From positions 1,612,009 through 1,676,008 of the forward strand of contig JAVTLE010000021.1 of the NCBI GenBank assembly GCA_033439295.1: DNA of 64,000 nt, given 5' to 3'. The stretch comes from Deuterostichococcus epilithicus (taxonomy: Eukaryota > Chlorophyta > Trebouxiophyceae > Prasiolales > Stichococcaceae). The position numbers were made by a program, and so were the translations under genes. The notes below the pieces were generated by a model. That model searched no databases. It was not told where the DNA came from and saw nothing but the letters and a program-made list of their open reading frames with translations. This document shows positions 11,701 to 24,241 of this stretch, in pieces; the first letter of the stretch is position 1, and each line of letters starts with the position of its first letter.

Positions 11701-14009
11701 CCATGACGGTGTAGCAGAAGCGGCCCGCCACCGAGTCCGCCAGCCGTTGCACCGGCGCCTCCCTGCCCTGCAGTGGCATGCGTGAGGAAGCAGTCCACTG
11801 ACGCTCGGAAGAAACGACATCGAGACGCGCGTACCAGGGCACGCCTCACACATGCAAGCGCAATTCTCGGCGGCACTTGTGGTGGTGCACTGGAGGCACT
11901 AAAAGCTCAGCCAGAGCCGGAGTCGGGGTACCTGCGCCTCTGCCACCAGCGCGGCGATGCCCGCGAGGGTGCTGTCCTGCCCGGTGCTGCAGGCGCGGAC
12001 CGTGAGCGCGCCCTCGTAGTTCACCGTGCCAGCCGTGACCTGCGCTTTCTCGACATGGAGTCCTCAGCATGGTTGAGGTTCGCGCGATGCACACCGTGCA
12101 CCTCCGCGTCGCTGTTTGCTGAGCAGCTCAGCCAATGCTCCACACCTGCTCGGACATGGACGCGTCATGAACCGTTCGACACGACGTTATGATGACCCTC
12201 ACCTGGTCGCCGATCGACTTGGCCACCAGTGCTGCCTCGCCAGTCAGCATGGCCTCGTCCGCCACAGCGCGCCCCGCCAGCACGATGCCGTCCACCGGCA
12301 TGCGCTCACCGGGCAGCACACGCAGCACATCGCCCGGCGCCACGTCAGCCGTCTGCACCATCACCGTCTGCGCCGCTGCCGCTGCCGCCGCCGCGTCTGC
12401 AGGGGAGCCGCCGACGCCGTCCAGGACCATGCGAGCGCGCTCTGGGATGAGCGCGGCCAGCGTCCGCAAGTCCGCTGCAGTACGACGAGAATCGGTTGAT
12501 CCCAAATGCGTCGGGGAGCATCGAGTCACGATGCTTGCCAACTCATGCCTTGCTAAGCAGACAGCAAAGTTTGCCGATGTTGCGATTATGCCCCGATGAT
12601 GGGGACTCGGAGCAGCTCGCGCATGCAACATGCAGAGCTGCAAACAGTCTACCGCTTAATGTGAGCAGAGCAACGAGCAGCAGCGCACCCGAGGCCTGGA
12701 GGCGGGCGCGCGCCTCCAGAGTGCGGCCCAGCAGCACGATGGCCAGCAGCATGACGGGCTCCTCCAGGAAGGAGGACTGCAGGCCCACCTCCGGCAGCGC
12801 CAGCGCCGCCGCGCCCGCCAGGAAGGACGTTGCCGCGCCCAGCCCGATCAACGAGTTCATGTCGGGGTGGCCCCTGCGTCGGCATGGCAGGCGCACAGGT
12901 GTGGGACGGCTCGAAAGGATCACCGCGCCCCCCTTTCCTCCGCAGTCAAGGTACTCGCCACAATCGCAGCTTCCCTTCCCCCACCCAATTTCAGGCCCCA
13001 CCACGATGCAGCCGCCCAGGAGCTTCGGAAGCCTGCGCCCACCTGACGAGAGACATGACGCCGCTGGCGAGCAGCTTGCGGCCCGGGCCCAGCAGCGCTA
13101 CAGCGCCGAGCCCCGCCGACACCACCGGCGTACCGAGCGCGTGCATAAGCGGCGTGTGCGCATACTGATGCCAGCCCATGGCGTGCGCCAGGTGCCCCAG
13201 GTGGTGTGCGCAGCACACTGCCACCAGGCCCCAGGCAATGCCCAGGTTCAGCAGCCCCCGCCGCAGCTCCTCCTGCTTGGCTGTCTCTGCGGCGTCCGCC
13301 GAAGCGAGCAGGCCGCCCTGCGCCGCCGAGCGCGGCTTGGACGGAAAGCCCTGCGGCGACGCGCAAGACGTGTCGGAGTTCACCAGTATGCAGAGCGGAT
13401 GACTGCATGCCATGGGCAGGTAGTCAACCGGGCATTAATCAACAGCACCCCAATTGAGCTCCGTGCCCAGACTCTGCCATGCCTCTGAGAGAGGCCCTCG
13501 AAGCAGACGATGCGCTGCCCACCTTTGCTGTGAGCAGCTCGCCGAGCTGGACGGGCAGCCCGGCTGCCGCGGGGCTGTGTACCGAGACCACCGCGCTGCC
13601 CGTCAGCAGGTTGACCGCCGCAGAGTGCACCTCTGGGCGCGCCGCCAGCAGCCGTTTGACCGCCGCAGAGCAGCCGCCGCACTTCATGCCGTCCACGTCC
13701 AGCAGAACGGCATCCAACACCGCCTCTGCGCCCGCATGTTCATCTGCAAGCGGGTTGACATGCGGGGGTAAAGCGGTGGCCATGCGATGGGCCATCAAGG
13801 AACACGTCATGTGCTGTTGAAAAAATGGATCACGAGACACAAGAATTAAGTCTGGAGTGCCAATATGCCAGCATACGGCCGACTCTGCACGCCGCTGACC
13901 TGCAACACCAGCGGGTGCCGCGGGTGCCGGTGGTGCCTGTGTTGAGGCGGCTCGGCAGGCGGTGCCAGAGCACAGCCCTCGGCTGCCTGGGGCTGAGGAC
14001 AGACGCCAT
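8789..14009 (-). CDS. PAA2: Chloroplast copper-transporting P1B-type ATPase, PAA2/HMA8-like
   Basis: A P-type Cu(I) pump; PAA2/HMA8 delivers copper into the thylakoid lumen for plastocyanin. Fourteen exons keep phase throughout: 14009-13877, 13743-13523, 13350-13043, 12873-12689, 12474-12203, 12039-11932, 11767-11662, 11405-11278, 11084-10931, 10736-10635, 10431-10182, 9969-9855, 9567-9346 and 9079-8789. The product is about 864 aa, close to the plant enzyme. Visible motifs are a heavy-metal domain GMKCGGC (residues 63-69), the transmembrane ion site CPC (476-478), the phosphorylation site DKTGT (Asp520), the nucleotide site HP in STRHPVAEA, and GDGVNDAP (725-732). The first exon ([17 protein letters not shown]) is rich in Ser, Arg and Ala, as expected of a plastid transit peptide. 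It was chosen because its donor phase fits the exon carrying the metal site. PAA1/HMA6 of the envelope is the main alternative. Confidence 0.92.
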
Positions 14010-14500
14010 GAGTTCGCGCCGCGCGGTCTGCCACTGTTCTGTCGTGCACACGCTGGGGGTGCAGCTACGGAGTGGCTGTGGTGTCCCGCTGTTGCGTTAG
14101 CCGATGGACGGTTGTCGCCGCGCACAGCCGAGAGAGGATAGCTTTGGATTCGCGAAGATCGACCAGGGACAGCAAAAGTGGTGAGCGACGTCGCAGAGGC
14201 GGAATGTCGAGCCAAGATGCCGAAGAAATGCAACGAGCGGTGCGCCTGCATCGTATCCACTGGCTCAAAGAACGGAACTGAACATGTTTGCTGATTCACG
14301 ACGCGGCCGACACGCTTGGACAGCAGCTGCAACCCTGTGAGATTGCTCAAATCACATGGGCTTGTATATCCAAAATCTTCCCGCGTGTTGCACCTTGCTA
14401 CAGAAACCCTGAACATATTTCTCCCGCTCAACAACACCTGCACATATTGCCAGCGACCCAGCCACACACTCTCTTGCAATCGTGCGTCTGCGGTCAAGCA
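14010..14500. promoter_or_regulatory. Divergent promoter region between PAA2 and mS38 genes
   Basis: The two start codons (14009 minus, 14501 plus) are 0.49 kb apart and point away from each other. The interval must therefore hold both 5' UTRs and promoters. No conserved box was identified by eye. Confidence 0.5.
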
Positions 14501-15304
14501 ATGCTACGCCGTCTGCTGTGCAGTCGCGCTGGCGAGGCGCTGCCTTCCGATCTTTCGTGCAGCAGCTTGGCAACCACCGTCCGCGGCTTTGCAAGCGGGA
14601 CTGCCGACATCTGTGGCCTGCACGGATCGCAAGCACTCCCCTGCACGTCGCTGCTCCCCCTCGTGGGCGCCCTGCCGGCGAAGTTTTCTGTCCCAGGTGA
14701 TGGGTGGCCTGTCGTGGTTGATGCTGCACTGTGTCGATAGTCGTAAGTCTCCTTGCACCTTGCTACACATCACAGCTTCGGAAACGCACTGGTCCTGCGT
14801 GTGCATTCAGCCACTTTCGTCGTTTGACGATTGCCCTGCCCCCGGAATGCAGCGGCGACGGATGCGCAGCATGCAGCGCGGGCGCTGGGCAGCCAGACCA
14901 GCGGCAGCCTTTCGGAGCAGTACGACCGACTGCACAGCATAGCGCAGCGGCAGGACGCGGCGGCCATGTTCGCCGCCATGCAGCAGGCGGGCAGCCCCTT
15001 CCCGAGGTGGCGCAGCGGCAGCCGAGCGGCAGCGGCGGTGGAAGCGGCCACCATGCCGTCCTATGCGTCTGCAGCCGTGAAAGCAGCCTCGGCCAAATTC
15101 GCGCCGCTAACTGTCGGCCAATCTGAGGCGCAGCAGGCCGCACAGCTGGTCAGGCGGCTGGCGGCCGTGGAATGGGCGGCGCACTGGGAGGACAACAGCG
15201 TAGCCGTCGTGTGGCGCATGGACAGCGTGCGGCGCAAGCGCAAGCACAAGATGAACAAGCACAAGCACCGCAAGCGGCGGAAGGCACAGCGGCACAAGAC
15301 CTGA
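14501..15304 (+). CDS. mS38: Mitochondrial ribosomal small-subunit protein mS38 (AURKAIP1/COX24 family)
   Basis: Two exons, 14501-14696 and 14853-15304, join in phase to give about 215 aa. The N-terminus (MLRRLLCSRAGEALPS, later VRGFASGT) looks like a mitochondrial presequence with a cleavage-site-like RGFAS. The C-terminus is extremely basic: a run of Lys, Arg and His from DSVRRKRKHKMNKHKHRKRR to the end. The core SVxRKRxxKMNKHKxRKRRK is the signature of the mS38/COX24 family (Pfam DUF1713). In that family this short tail binds 12S rRNA near the decoding region, and yeast Cox24 was first linked to cox1 mRNA maturation. The middle of the protein is low in conservation. The start codon is secure because the only downstream ATG in exon 1 would remove the presequence. 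Confidence 0.85.
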
Positions 15305-15792
15305 TGCGGGTGGGGTGGGGGCCCGGCATGTATTTGCCTAGGTAGAAAGCAGGTTCAAACAGAAGCCATGCGCCAGCTTTCTTGTGCTGAGTGCCTGCAC
15401 AGACAGTGCCGCTTGCTGTAAGTGTTATGCTGCAAGTGCTGTAAGTGTAGTGCTGTAACCTGAGCGCACACTTCCAACCTACAGGAAGATCTCTTCAGAT
15501 CTCATCAGATCTCACATGTATCACTGCATTCAAGGATTCGTTCAACAGTTTGCTCGCCTTCTGATACGCAATCAGCTGAGGCAGGATTGTGCTAGAGGTT
15601 AGTCTGCACCATCGCCTGCTCCCGGAATTCCTCTCAAAGAGACGGTCGGACTGCCAGTTGTAGTTGGAAGTCAGTCTCGTCTCGACGACCGACTGTTAAC
15701 TGTAATATCAGTGACTGTTGCAAGATGAGGTCGTGCCTCGCGGAACGGGCCGCCGGCAACGGTGGCTGCCCAAGCCTTGATTCGCTCCGAGC
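15305..15792. other. 3' UTR of mS38 and promoter of the next gene
   Basis: This 0.49 kb holds the poly(A) signals of mS38 (see next entry) and a short direct repeat at about 15486-15513, in which AGATCTC occurs three times spaced about 10 bases apart. No coding potential was recognised. Confidence 0.5.
15417..15458 (+). terminator. Cluster of three TGTAA poly(A) signals
   Basis: TGTAA occurs at 15417-15421, 15440-15444 and 15454-15458, about 110-150 bases after the mS38 stop. TGTAA is the usual polyadenylation signal of chlorophyte green algae. Three close copies, inside a short GCTGTAAGTG-like repeat, suggest the mS38 transcript ends just after them. Confidence 0.55.
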
Positions 15793-18700
15793 ATGGTCCT
15801 CAGGGCGGTGCCCGCAGATGCGCACAGCTCACACGCGAGCACCTCTAAGGCACAGGTGCGGATGCAAATGATGTGCAGCCACTCGCTCGTGTGTGAGCCA
15901 TGACACGACGCAACTATGAATGGGAACCCGTGCAGCAGCCCTGCAGTGGAGGTGCGCACTCCGCACACCAATCTGACCTGTGTGTTGCAGCTGCGACCTC
16001 GGCCTTCGGGTCTCAACCCGATGTTGTTACATGCGCACAGCAAGCGGACAGTCGCTGAAAGCGGCGACGGCAACAGAAATGGCGGCGACCGGTCCTCTGG
16101 GAAGGAGCGGCGCCCCAGTTTGGCCGAGCTGAAGGAGGCGAGGCAGCAGATTGACAGGTAAGCAAGCTGTGACACACCAGCAAGTTGAAAGACTGGGCAC
16201 CCAGCATATCCACAGACCCTCAAGCGCGGCAGCATCCTGACAGGCGGACGTATGGCTGATGTGCTGGCCATTCCCTCTGATGCGGCGAGTTGTGCATTGC
16301 CTGCAGGGAGATCCAGGGGGCTTTGGCAGATTCGGACGACCAGCAGGCGCGCAAAGCCGTCGAAAGGTATGGGTTGCTCAGCTTGGTGATGGAACGAATT
16401 GAAAGGCAGCTGCTGCACCGGCAGGCCTCTGACGGCCTGCCCATGCCCTGCGCAGTGGGCTTCCGAGCGACCTTGCAGAGTCGTTGAAGACGACCAAGCA
16501 GCTCCAAAGGTGTGTCGCAGCGACCTGCCGGCCCCTGCCCACAGGGCAGGGCTCTTGCCGACCGCCCAACCTCAAAGATGCCTTTAGCAACCTGGCTCGC
16601 ACGTGCGGCAGTCTTGCCCAAAACAGCGCACCGCATGAAGCGCAGAGCGAGTCCTGCATTTAGCTCTGCACACGGCGGGCAGGCTGTTTGTATGCGCTCC
16701 TCGAAGGTTTCTTCCATGGAGGACCCTATACCCCCTTGATGGTGTCGCAGGGACTTGGAGGAACTGCGCGGCCGCGTCGAGGGTGAGGGCGTCCTTGCTC
16801 GCGCCGTTCGCGGCGTCGTGGACTGGTCAGTGGAGTTTTCCGCCAAGGCGCAGCAGCAGCTGCTGGATGAGGCTGCATTACAAAGCGAGGCGAGCAAGGG
16901 CTCCGCGGCCATGATGGTGGGCCTAATTGAGCCGCTTCGTGGGGACACTGCAGGGACCAATGCACTCTCTCCTGGGTCATCCTATTTTTGAATCCTGCTC
17001 CGGGGTATTGCCTGCTCAGACCTGCCTCGACCCTGCTCGAGCGGCCAGTCTGTGCTAGTCTCAAAGCTCGAGGCTGCGGCGGGTTTGCCTGCGGTGCGCA
17101 AATGCATGCGGTCGGCTGATGAAGGATGCTAGGAGGCCTGCGGCACATCTTGCGCACCCGCTGGCAGGCGGGAAGATTTGCTCGGCAATGCTGAATTGTG
17201 TGTGCCGCTGCTACTGCACTGCGGGCTGCCGTTGCGACCTACAGATGAGGCACCGCAAAAGGTCTGACCGACCACCGCTGCGGCGCGATGCGCCTTCCCC
17301 AATGCGCGGGTTGCTGCAGTCATTGACCCAACGCCTGCCTAATCATACCGAAGACTCGTTGCTGCGGGGCTTTCTTCACGGTGTCCAGCAAACAACGATC
17401 AGGGTTTGTTCACCATCATTCCTTTCAGGAACTCAGTGTTCGCCGCTCGCTGCGCACAGGATCCCGCGCTGCAGCCAGATGCATACGTGGACCTGGATCT
17501 TTTGCTACAAGGCAGCCACTGGTCGCTCGCCGTGATCGTGACGCTGGCCACGCTCGGTCTCAGCGCCCTGCTCGGCATCGACACACTTCGCCTGTGGCAC
17601 GGCCCCGCGGCAGGTGTGTGAGGGCGGCTCCCAGCACGACTCGCGCTGCCGTGCAAACACAGAGACTGACGGTGCTTGTCTGGATGTGGCGACTCGGATG
17701 CGTTTCGAATGTGACTTGTTCAAGGCTGTGCGCACTGCTTCATAGCGCCGGCATTGGCCAGCGCGCCCTGCTCTGGCTGTGCACCACAGCTCCCCGCGTT
17801 CGTGGTCAGGCCCTACTGATGGCCACGACTGCCGCTCGTTGCCACCATTTCTCACCCAAAGCTTCGGTGTACTTGCATCGTACTCGATCTGAAACGTTGA
17901 TGCTGTCGCTGTAGGGTGGGGGGCGGCATGGCCCGCCTGGACCGGCTGCTTCCTGGTGGCTGCTGCCGGCACCAGCATTGTGCAGAGCGTCAGGTTGGTG
18001 TCCTTGCCTAGGGCTTCGCCACGGCTGCCATGCCTGGCTGAGGTGCATGATCGCACCGCCTCCACATGCTAGCTGACCGAATGCTGGCAGAGCCAGCCGG
18101 CATCTGTACCTTGAGGCAGGCTCAAACCCTGTCGTGACAGATGCACTGGTACGCCTCTGGCACAGGGCTGGTTCGCCGCCGCGCCTGGCACTGACCGGTG
18201 AGCAGATGGCGGCGGCAATTCTGCTGCGCACGGCTGAAGGCATCTTGTACAGGTGCTGCCTCGCTTGTGCCCCGCATGTGCCTCACATGTCGCAGGCACC
18301 ACCCTCTGCACGCATCACTCGATGCAGGTGCACTTTGCGCGCCGCACCGACTGCGCACCCAAGACAGCCTGATGTGCTTCGGGGTGGTTTGCCTGCTGTG
18401 ACGCCAAAAGCCTGAACATCGTGGCTGGCACCCTGCATTCTCGAAGTGTCCTCTGCGCGGTGCACAACTGTCAGAAGGCTCCAGCTGGCCGTATGCGCTT
18501 GGCGAAGGGGCGCACTGCTGGGGGTGCTGACGGCGGTGCTGGCGGGGCAGCAGCTGGGGCCGAGTGCGCCGCCTTCGGCTCTCACGACGTTTTTCCTGGC
18601 GCCGACTTTGGCGCTAGCCGTAGGTGCGCACCTTTCCCAGCCATTTTCTCGCCCTATAAAGAACAGCAGAATAGGGCTGATTTCATGCATGTTGTGAATT

Positions 18701-19901
18701 CCGTCCTGACTAAGAATTGGGACTCCAATTCACCACAGGAATTGTTGAGGCCTGGCTTACGTTCGTCAACGATGGTGCATCACCTTATGGCGATTCCAAA
18801 GCAATATTTTCAGACGTCGGCCAAGGTACGCTCTCTGAAATAGCACGCACCATTGTGTTGTGAGGTGCCTCGGCAGGAGTACCCGCCTCAGTGCATCGCT
18901 GTCTCTGATGCACCGCAAAGCTGCTTCATCTTGATACGTCAATCTGCGGCAAATTGAGGCTGTTGCACCTTGTTTGCAGTTGTCGCGGACGGTAAGATCA
19001 TCGCAAACGGCGTCTCCCCGGTCGTGGCGGTGAGCGTATGCCAGCGCTCGCTGTGTCTCTGCGAGTGTTTCCATGCGGCTAATTGCTCGTGTTGCTCAGC
19101 CACGGCAAGGAATGACTCATGTGTGCATTGCATTCCAATGTGCGCAGGACAGGTTCAGTCGGATGATTGGCGCTGGGACCACGCTGCCGTGGCCGAACCT
19201 GGTTCTGGATCGAGCTGCTCCCACTGCTGAGCGGCCGGTGTGGCCGGTCGTTGCCGCAGCTGCTGCCGGCACATTCTTGACGGCAGAGACGATGGCACTG
19301 AGCAGTCTGCAGGTGCGCGCTGTCTTGGTCTCTTGCATATCAAGCGAGCCAACTTTCATCAAAGCAAGCCACATCTACGACAAGAAGCTCCTGGTGCAGC
19401 GTTCCACTTGCCATGTCAATTGCACATTCTCAATGCACATGCGGGTCATGCGCCACCGCAATTCTGAAAGGACCGAGCATGACATGTGCGCCAGTGTCAC
19501 TGACTTCTGGAAGTTCATATTTCGGCTCGGGCAGGCTAGCGTGGCGACTGCTGTGGTGGGGGCTTTGGCATCGACAGCGCTGGCATCGCCCAGTAGTCTG
19601 ACGGTGAGCAATTTTAGGTATACCCTTTGCTTCTTGAGGCCTACCCGCAGCAAGGCTATGGCTGCGCTCCCCAGATGCCGGTTGATGCTCCTCTGCCATG
19701 ACCTCGGGCTTGGCACTGATTCGGGTGCGACCAGCTGTATAGATCGCCTGCCGCCACTGCTGCTGGGCCATGCTTTGTCATGAAACATTCTCCACCTTGC
19801 ATGCTGAACAGGGCGTCTACATCAGTTGGGACAGCATGAGGGGGTTGATTGACAAGGTTGCCCAGGATCAGTGGGACTCGGACGGCGATGGAGGCAGATG
19901 A
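15793..19901 (+). CDS. Unidentified multi-pass membrane protein with N-terminal coiled coil
   Basis: I do not recognise this family. Likely exons are 15793-15855, 15991-16157 and 16307-16366, then one or two exons before 16751 and others at about 17461-17612, 17915-18005, 18110-18258, 18480-18620, 18740-18829, 19148-19315, 19512-19604 and 19811-19901. The stop is at 19899-19901. The N-terminal third is charged and helical (SLAELKEARQQIDR, KTTKQLQRDLEELRGR), which suggests a coiled coil. It is followed by at least five hydrophobic helices, such as WSLAVIVTLATLGLSALLG, GCFLVAAAGTSIV, LLGVLTAVLAG and VWPVVAAAAAGTFL. The last residues form an acidic DSDGDGG tail resembling half an EF-hand loop. 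A start at 15793 (MVLRAVPADAHSSH) fits the phase and could be a plastid or mitochondrial targeting peptide. Middle exon borders are uncertain. Confidence 0.5.
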
Positions 19902-20398
19902 CATGGTACCAGCCAGCTCAAATGGATTGCGCTCCAATGCTTGCACTGCGGATCCTACACCCATGTACCGTTGCGATTGCAATTCGTACTTCACTCTATG
20001 TACAGTTCTCTGGTGCATTCCATACAGTCGCACAATAGGCCCAATGCAAACAAATCTAGCGGTCGGTTCGCTGACATGCAAGCGGTCTCCATTTTCCTGT
20101 CAATGTGCAACCTACCTACGAATTCATGAAACGACCATCAAGACCAAACCCCAGAGCTGGACAAACTCATGGATGCCGATATCTGTGACCTTCGATGGAC
20201 AAGGTCATGTGTCCAAAATGGTCCCTCTCCGGTATCCGCCCAGCAATGCGAGACATGCCATGGACAAGTTGCCGCAGGCTGGAAAGCCAGCGCTGCCCCC
20301 TCCCTGATATTGGGTTCGGCACCCTGGACGCCCGCTGTGCGGACCTCGAGCAGGACCCTGGGAATGAAGAGATGCGGGCCGGCATCGAGATGCCATCT
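19902..20398. other. Convergent intergenic region
   Basis: Between the 3' ends of the unidentified membrane protein gene (plus) and CCS1 (minus). It should contain both 3' UTRs. Nothing coding was recognised. Confidence 0.5.
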
Positions 20399-23300
20399 TC
20401 AGCCGGAGTCTTGCAGCGCCGGCGCATCGGGCGACCGCTCGGGCATGCTGTCCAGGACGGCCGCCATCTCCTGCCCGAAGCTCACGGTGGCACGGTTGGT
20501 GCGGGAGCCGACGTGCAGCGTGGAGCCCTGCTGCAGCGCCCACACCTGGCTGTGCGACAGGTAGCTCACGATCGTCGTCACCTGCGCGCACGGGTCACCG
20601 AACGCTCAATAGTCACGCGTGCGCCGCACAGACGCTGTCTGAGGAGAAGGCAAAAGGGCGAGTCGAGGCGGAGCAGTGGGCAGACCCGCGGGTGTGAGCC
20701 TCTGTGCGCCTCCTCGGCAGGGCATCAGAGCCCAGATGCCTTGCACTGGACGCCTTCCAGCGGCAGCGCAAGCCGCAGCCACGGGGACGGGAGGCGCACC
20801 ATCATGCCTGCGAAGCCGGCGTAGACGAAGGGCACGCCTGGGTCGGACTTGAGCTCCAGACCGGTGGCGCCCACCATGTCCTCTATGACCAGCTCCATGC
20901 CCTCCACCTGATGGCAAAATTTTCTTGCATTTCTGAGCATACAAAAAAGCGTGCCTTTCAGAGTTGCCGACCGGCTAACTCACCACGTCCAGTTGATCAT
21001 GCGGGGTGGCGCCGCTGCAGCTCGCTGCCCAGCGCCACGTCCAATGCGCCGCTGAGCGCCGACTCCCTGCCGCACTCGGCTCACGCGCTGCCGCAGCGAC
21101 GGCACACCCGAGAGCGTGTGATTTGCTACTCGATGGCATTGTGCCATGCAGCGGGCGTCTGCAGGCCCCCGCAGCCAAAGAGGCAGCGCTCCACAATGCC
21201 GGAGCAATGCGCCTCAACAATGGCGCACACCTCTATGGGGCGGCCGGAGTCGGGGCGGCGAATGCCCACGAACTCGCCGCGGCTGTCGTAGATTGCCACG
21301 GACTGCATGTCGCGCGCCAAGATAGAGGCGCCGCGCGGTGCCTCTGTGTCCGATGTTGGCTGCTCCGCTGGCAGGAAAGTGCCCCACAGCCGCCCGCTCA
21401 CGCCTGCGCGCGCAGACTCTCACGTCAGCTTTCGTCTCTGAGGATCCGTTCCGCAACCCGCCGTACCGGCCTGTCGAGGCGCTGGCCTTGCATCGATTCG
21501 TGGGCACGGAATGGTGATCAACGCGAATCCTGATGGCATCTCACCAGGGCGCCCTTCCAGGGAGGCCATGGCGAGGCTGATGGGGTTGCCGGTGCCGTCC
21601 GACAGCGGCGACCCCTTCACCCGCACAACGAGCGTGGCTATCGACCAGTCTGTCTGGTATGCTGTTACGCCGCCTGTGCAGGACAATCATTCAGCGTGAT
21701 GCAAGCCTTCAGGTTCATGGTTCACTAGTATGGAACGCAAGGTCGTGGCATCGCACGCCTGACCCAGTGCTGTCGAAAGCACGCTGGTCCTACCGAACCG
21801 CACACGAAGCTGTGCGGCAGACATGTCTGCGCGTGCACACGAGAGGGGAAGCGGTCGGGCACAGCCGCGGCCACAGGAAAGGCCCACCCCAGCGCAGGGG
21901 CTTGTTGACGCTGATGTGCTGGTTGGACAGGGTGCGCCCCGTCTCGCTGTCCACCACCGACAGGTCGGACATGAACTGGCGCTCAGAGCCGTCCTCCCTG
22001 TAGTCAATGTCAAAGTTGTCCACGCGCACCACAGCGGTGCCACCTGCGGACCCACCAGGGAGGGTTGGCGGGTGGTCGGCAGCCACGAGAGAGAGGCCTC
22101 TGATGTTATTATGGTCTGGACATGCTGTACACAGGGCAGAGATGCTGACACAAAACTGCACTGCTGCCCAAAGCAGTTTGGCTGGGGCCCTGCCGGAAGT
22201 AGTAAACCTGCACACCTCGCATCCCCCCTTCCCCCCTCCCCCCGGAAGGCACGTTCGCAGTGCGCGCGCGAAGGCAGCGCTTTGCATGCCGTCCGCGAGT
22301 TGCCAACTGCTCAGCTGTGGTTGGCATGCTCGCTCACCGCCGGGCAGCCGCGCCAGCGGGCTGGCAGGCCGCAGCGCGTCAGCCAGCAGGAACTCGGAGC
22401 CCTGCGGCGCCATGGCGCTGCCCTTCCAGCCTGCGAGGCCGCCCCACGCAACGCCGCCCATGATGGCCAGCATGCTGGCGTGCACGCCGATGGGGCCCAC
22501 CCTGCCCGCAAAGCCCTTGAAGGCGTACATCGCGCCGTCCCGCACAAACACCTGAGGCGCGTTTGGATGGAATCACCTCTTTCTACTGCCAAATGTTGGG
22601 TGGCGGGTACCCGCAGGGCCACCTGGCGGCCGGTCTGCCGCTCAGCCACGCGTGTGACATGTGGTAAACATTGCATGCATGTGCGACCAACACTAGCATC
22701 TGGGATGCCAAGTGCGAGTGCAGGGACCGAGAGTGTTTGGATGTGCCACTGACCTGGAAGCCGCGCGTTGACAGCATGCGGGCGAGATCACCGACGTGGG
22801 CGGCGGGCAGCACCTGCGGGCTGCCCTGCTGGTACACCTTTTTTGGAGACGACGCAAAGCGCCACCGCCGTGCGACCTTGGCGGCTGGCAGCTGCCTGCG
22901 AGACAGGCACAGCTACGCTCGCATATGCTGACGTCGCCGCCCGTCGATGCACAGCCATGGCGACCAGGCTCGCACAGGCGGAAACTGCGCCCGCGGCAAG
23001 GCCCTCCAGCCAAAGCCACACTGCCGTCCCGACAGCGGCACCTGCAAGCCATGCTGCCAGCCGCCACGGCATATCACAACCTCGTGCATCAAGCCAGAGG
23101 GTTGCCGCGGGTCGTAAGAATATCCACTCAATCCCTCCTCTTCAGAAGCAGCTCTGCATTGGCACAGACACTAGCGTTGTGAAACACTGCTTGCCTGGTG
23201 CTGGTGCAGGCTGCGAGCGATGCGCCCAGCAGCGCCATGAGGGCCAGGAAGTACGGTGCCGTGTATATCTGGTCCAGGTGCAGCTTGAAGATGATGTCGT

Positions 23301-24068
23301 AGGTCAGGAATCCCAGCACCTGCAGTCACCTTTGCGATGGTCGGACGTGTAGGAGCAGCATGTGCTGCAGGCCCCCAGTGCACACAATGTGCCACATCCA
23401 CTTCCATGGATGCATCAGAGTGTCCGGGCAGAGGAGCCTCGCCTTCTGGTCAGCGTCCGGATAGTTGTCGATGTAGTACTGGATGGGCTTGTTCTGCTCG
23501 ATGAGGGTGCCGAGCGCTGACAAGCCGGCGATGATGAACATCTCTGATATCGCGAGCGGCAGTGAACTCAACCGCCTTAGCGTCCGCTTGTACAAGATCT
23601 TGAGCAGCGACGGCGCCTTGCCCTGCGGCGTCGGTGGCAGCTGATTGGGCAGCCGCCCGCGTTCGCCGCTCAGGCCTGGCGCTGGCTGGTCCCTCAGCGG
23701 TGGCGCAGCGTCATCTGTGCGGATGCGGCCTGTTGTACACAACAGAAGCCGTGCCTGAGTCGCTGTCGCTGCTCCTCCGCACGACCTACCATTCAATCAT
23801 CGATGCAGCAGCACTTCCGGCACTGTTTAACATTCTTACCTGTCTGAAGCGCCTGCACATTGACTGGGTGTCGGCGAAGTTGCGCTGTCTGCGGGGCGAA
23901 CCGCAGCTGGGTTGTTTCGCACCCCAGTCTGCTACGCGGCGTAACAGTCTGCGATGTGCTGTGCAGCACTCCGGCTGCGGGCCTTCCGCCGGGGCTGGAC
24001 CAGCAGCATGCCCGCGTGTTGAAAACAGGATGCCCCGGTGCCAGTGCGCCTGCGATACCCTGAGCCAT
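20399..24068 (-). CDS. CCS1: CCS1, chloroplast c-type cytochrome assembly protein (ResB family)
   Basis: CCS1 works with CcsA in thylakoids to carry haem across the membrane and attach it to apocytochromes f and c6 (System II). Ten exons keep phase: 24068-23840, 23729-23443, 23319-23195, 22895-22754, 22551-22338, 22043-21888, 21673-21545, 21403-21231, 20907-20800 and 20581-20399, giving about 581 aa. The first exon (MAQGIAGALAPGHP onward) is a plausible transit peptide. Four hydrophobic helices are visible: LPLAISEMFIIAGLSALG, APYFLALMALLGASLAAC, GPIGVHASMLAIMGGVAWG and AGFAGMMVTTIVSYL. The large lumenal part contains YREDGSERQFMSDLSV and PLRWGGVTAYQTDWS, typical of ResB. The last helix ends in SHSQVWAL, carrying the family's conserved histidine. 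Introns 2 and 3 both have GC donors (after 23443 and 23195). Phase and family alignment leave little doubt about either. Confidence 0.93.
23193..23194 (-). other. GC splice donor in CCS1 intron 3
   Basis: The exon ends ACCAG and the intron starts GCAAGC, close to the GC-donor consensus AG|GCAAG. A second GC donor lies one intron earlier at 23441-23442 (AAG|GCGAGG). Confidence 0.8.
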
Positions 24069-24241
24069 TACTGTTGGCAGAACTCTGGAGTCACATAGAT
24101 TCAGTGGTGTGTCAACAGCATTTCAGGCTTGCCTTGGCTCTGTGATATCTGCCACGTGGGGATGACGTACGAGCTCCTACACGTTACGTGAACCAAACTT
24201 GCAGGACCCAAGTCCTAGGATGTGTCATGAGACCATAAGAG

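Noticed and set aside
13439-14497. A 352-codon open frame on the minus strand over the PAA2 N-terminus
   Set aside because: It runs through the first introns and the upstream region. Only its part over 13743-13523 is a real exon.
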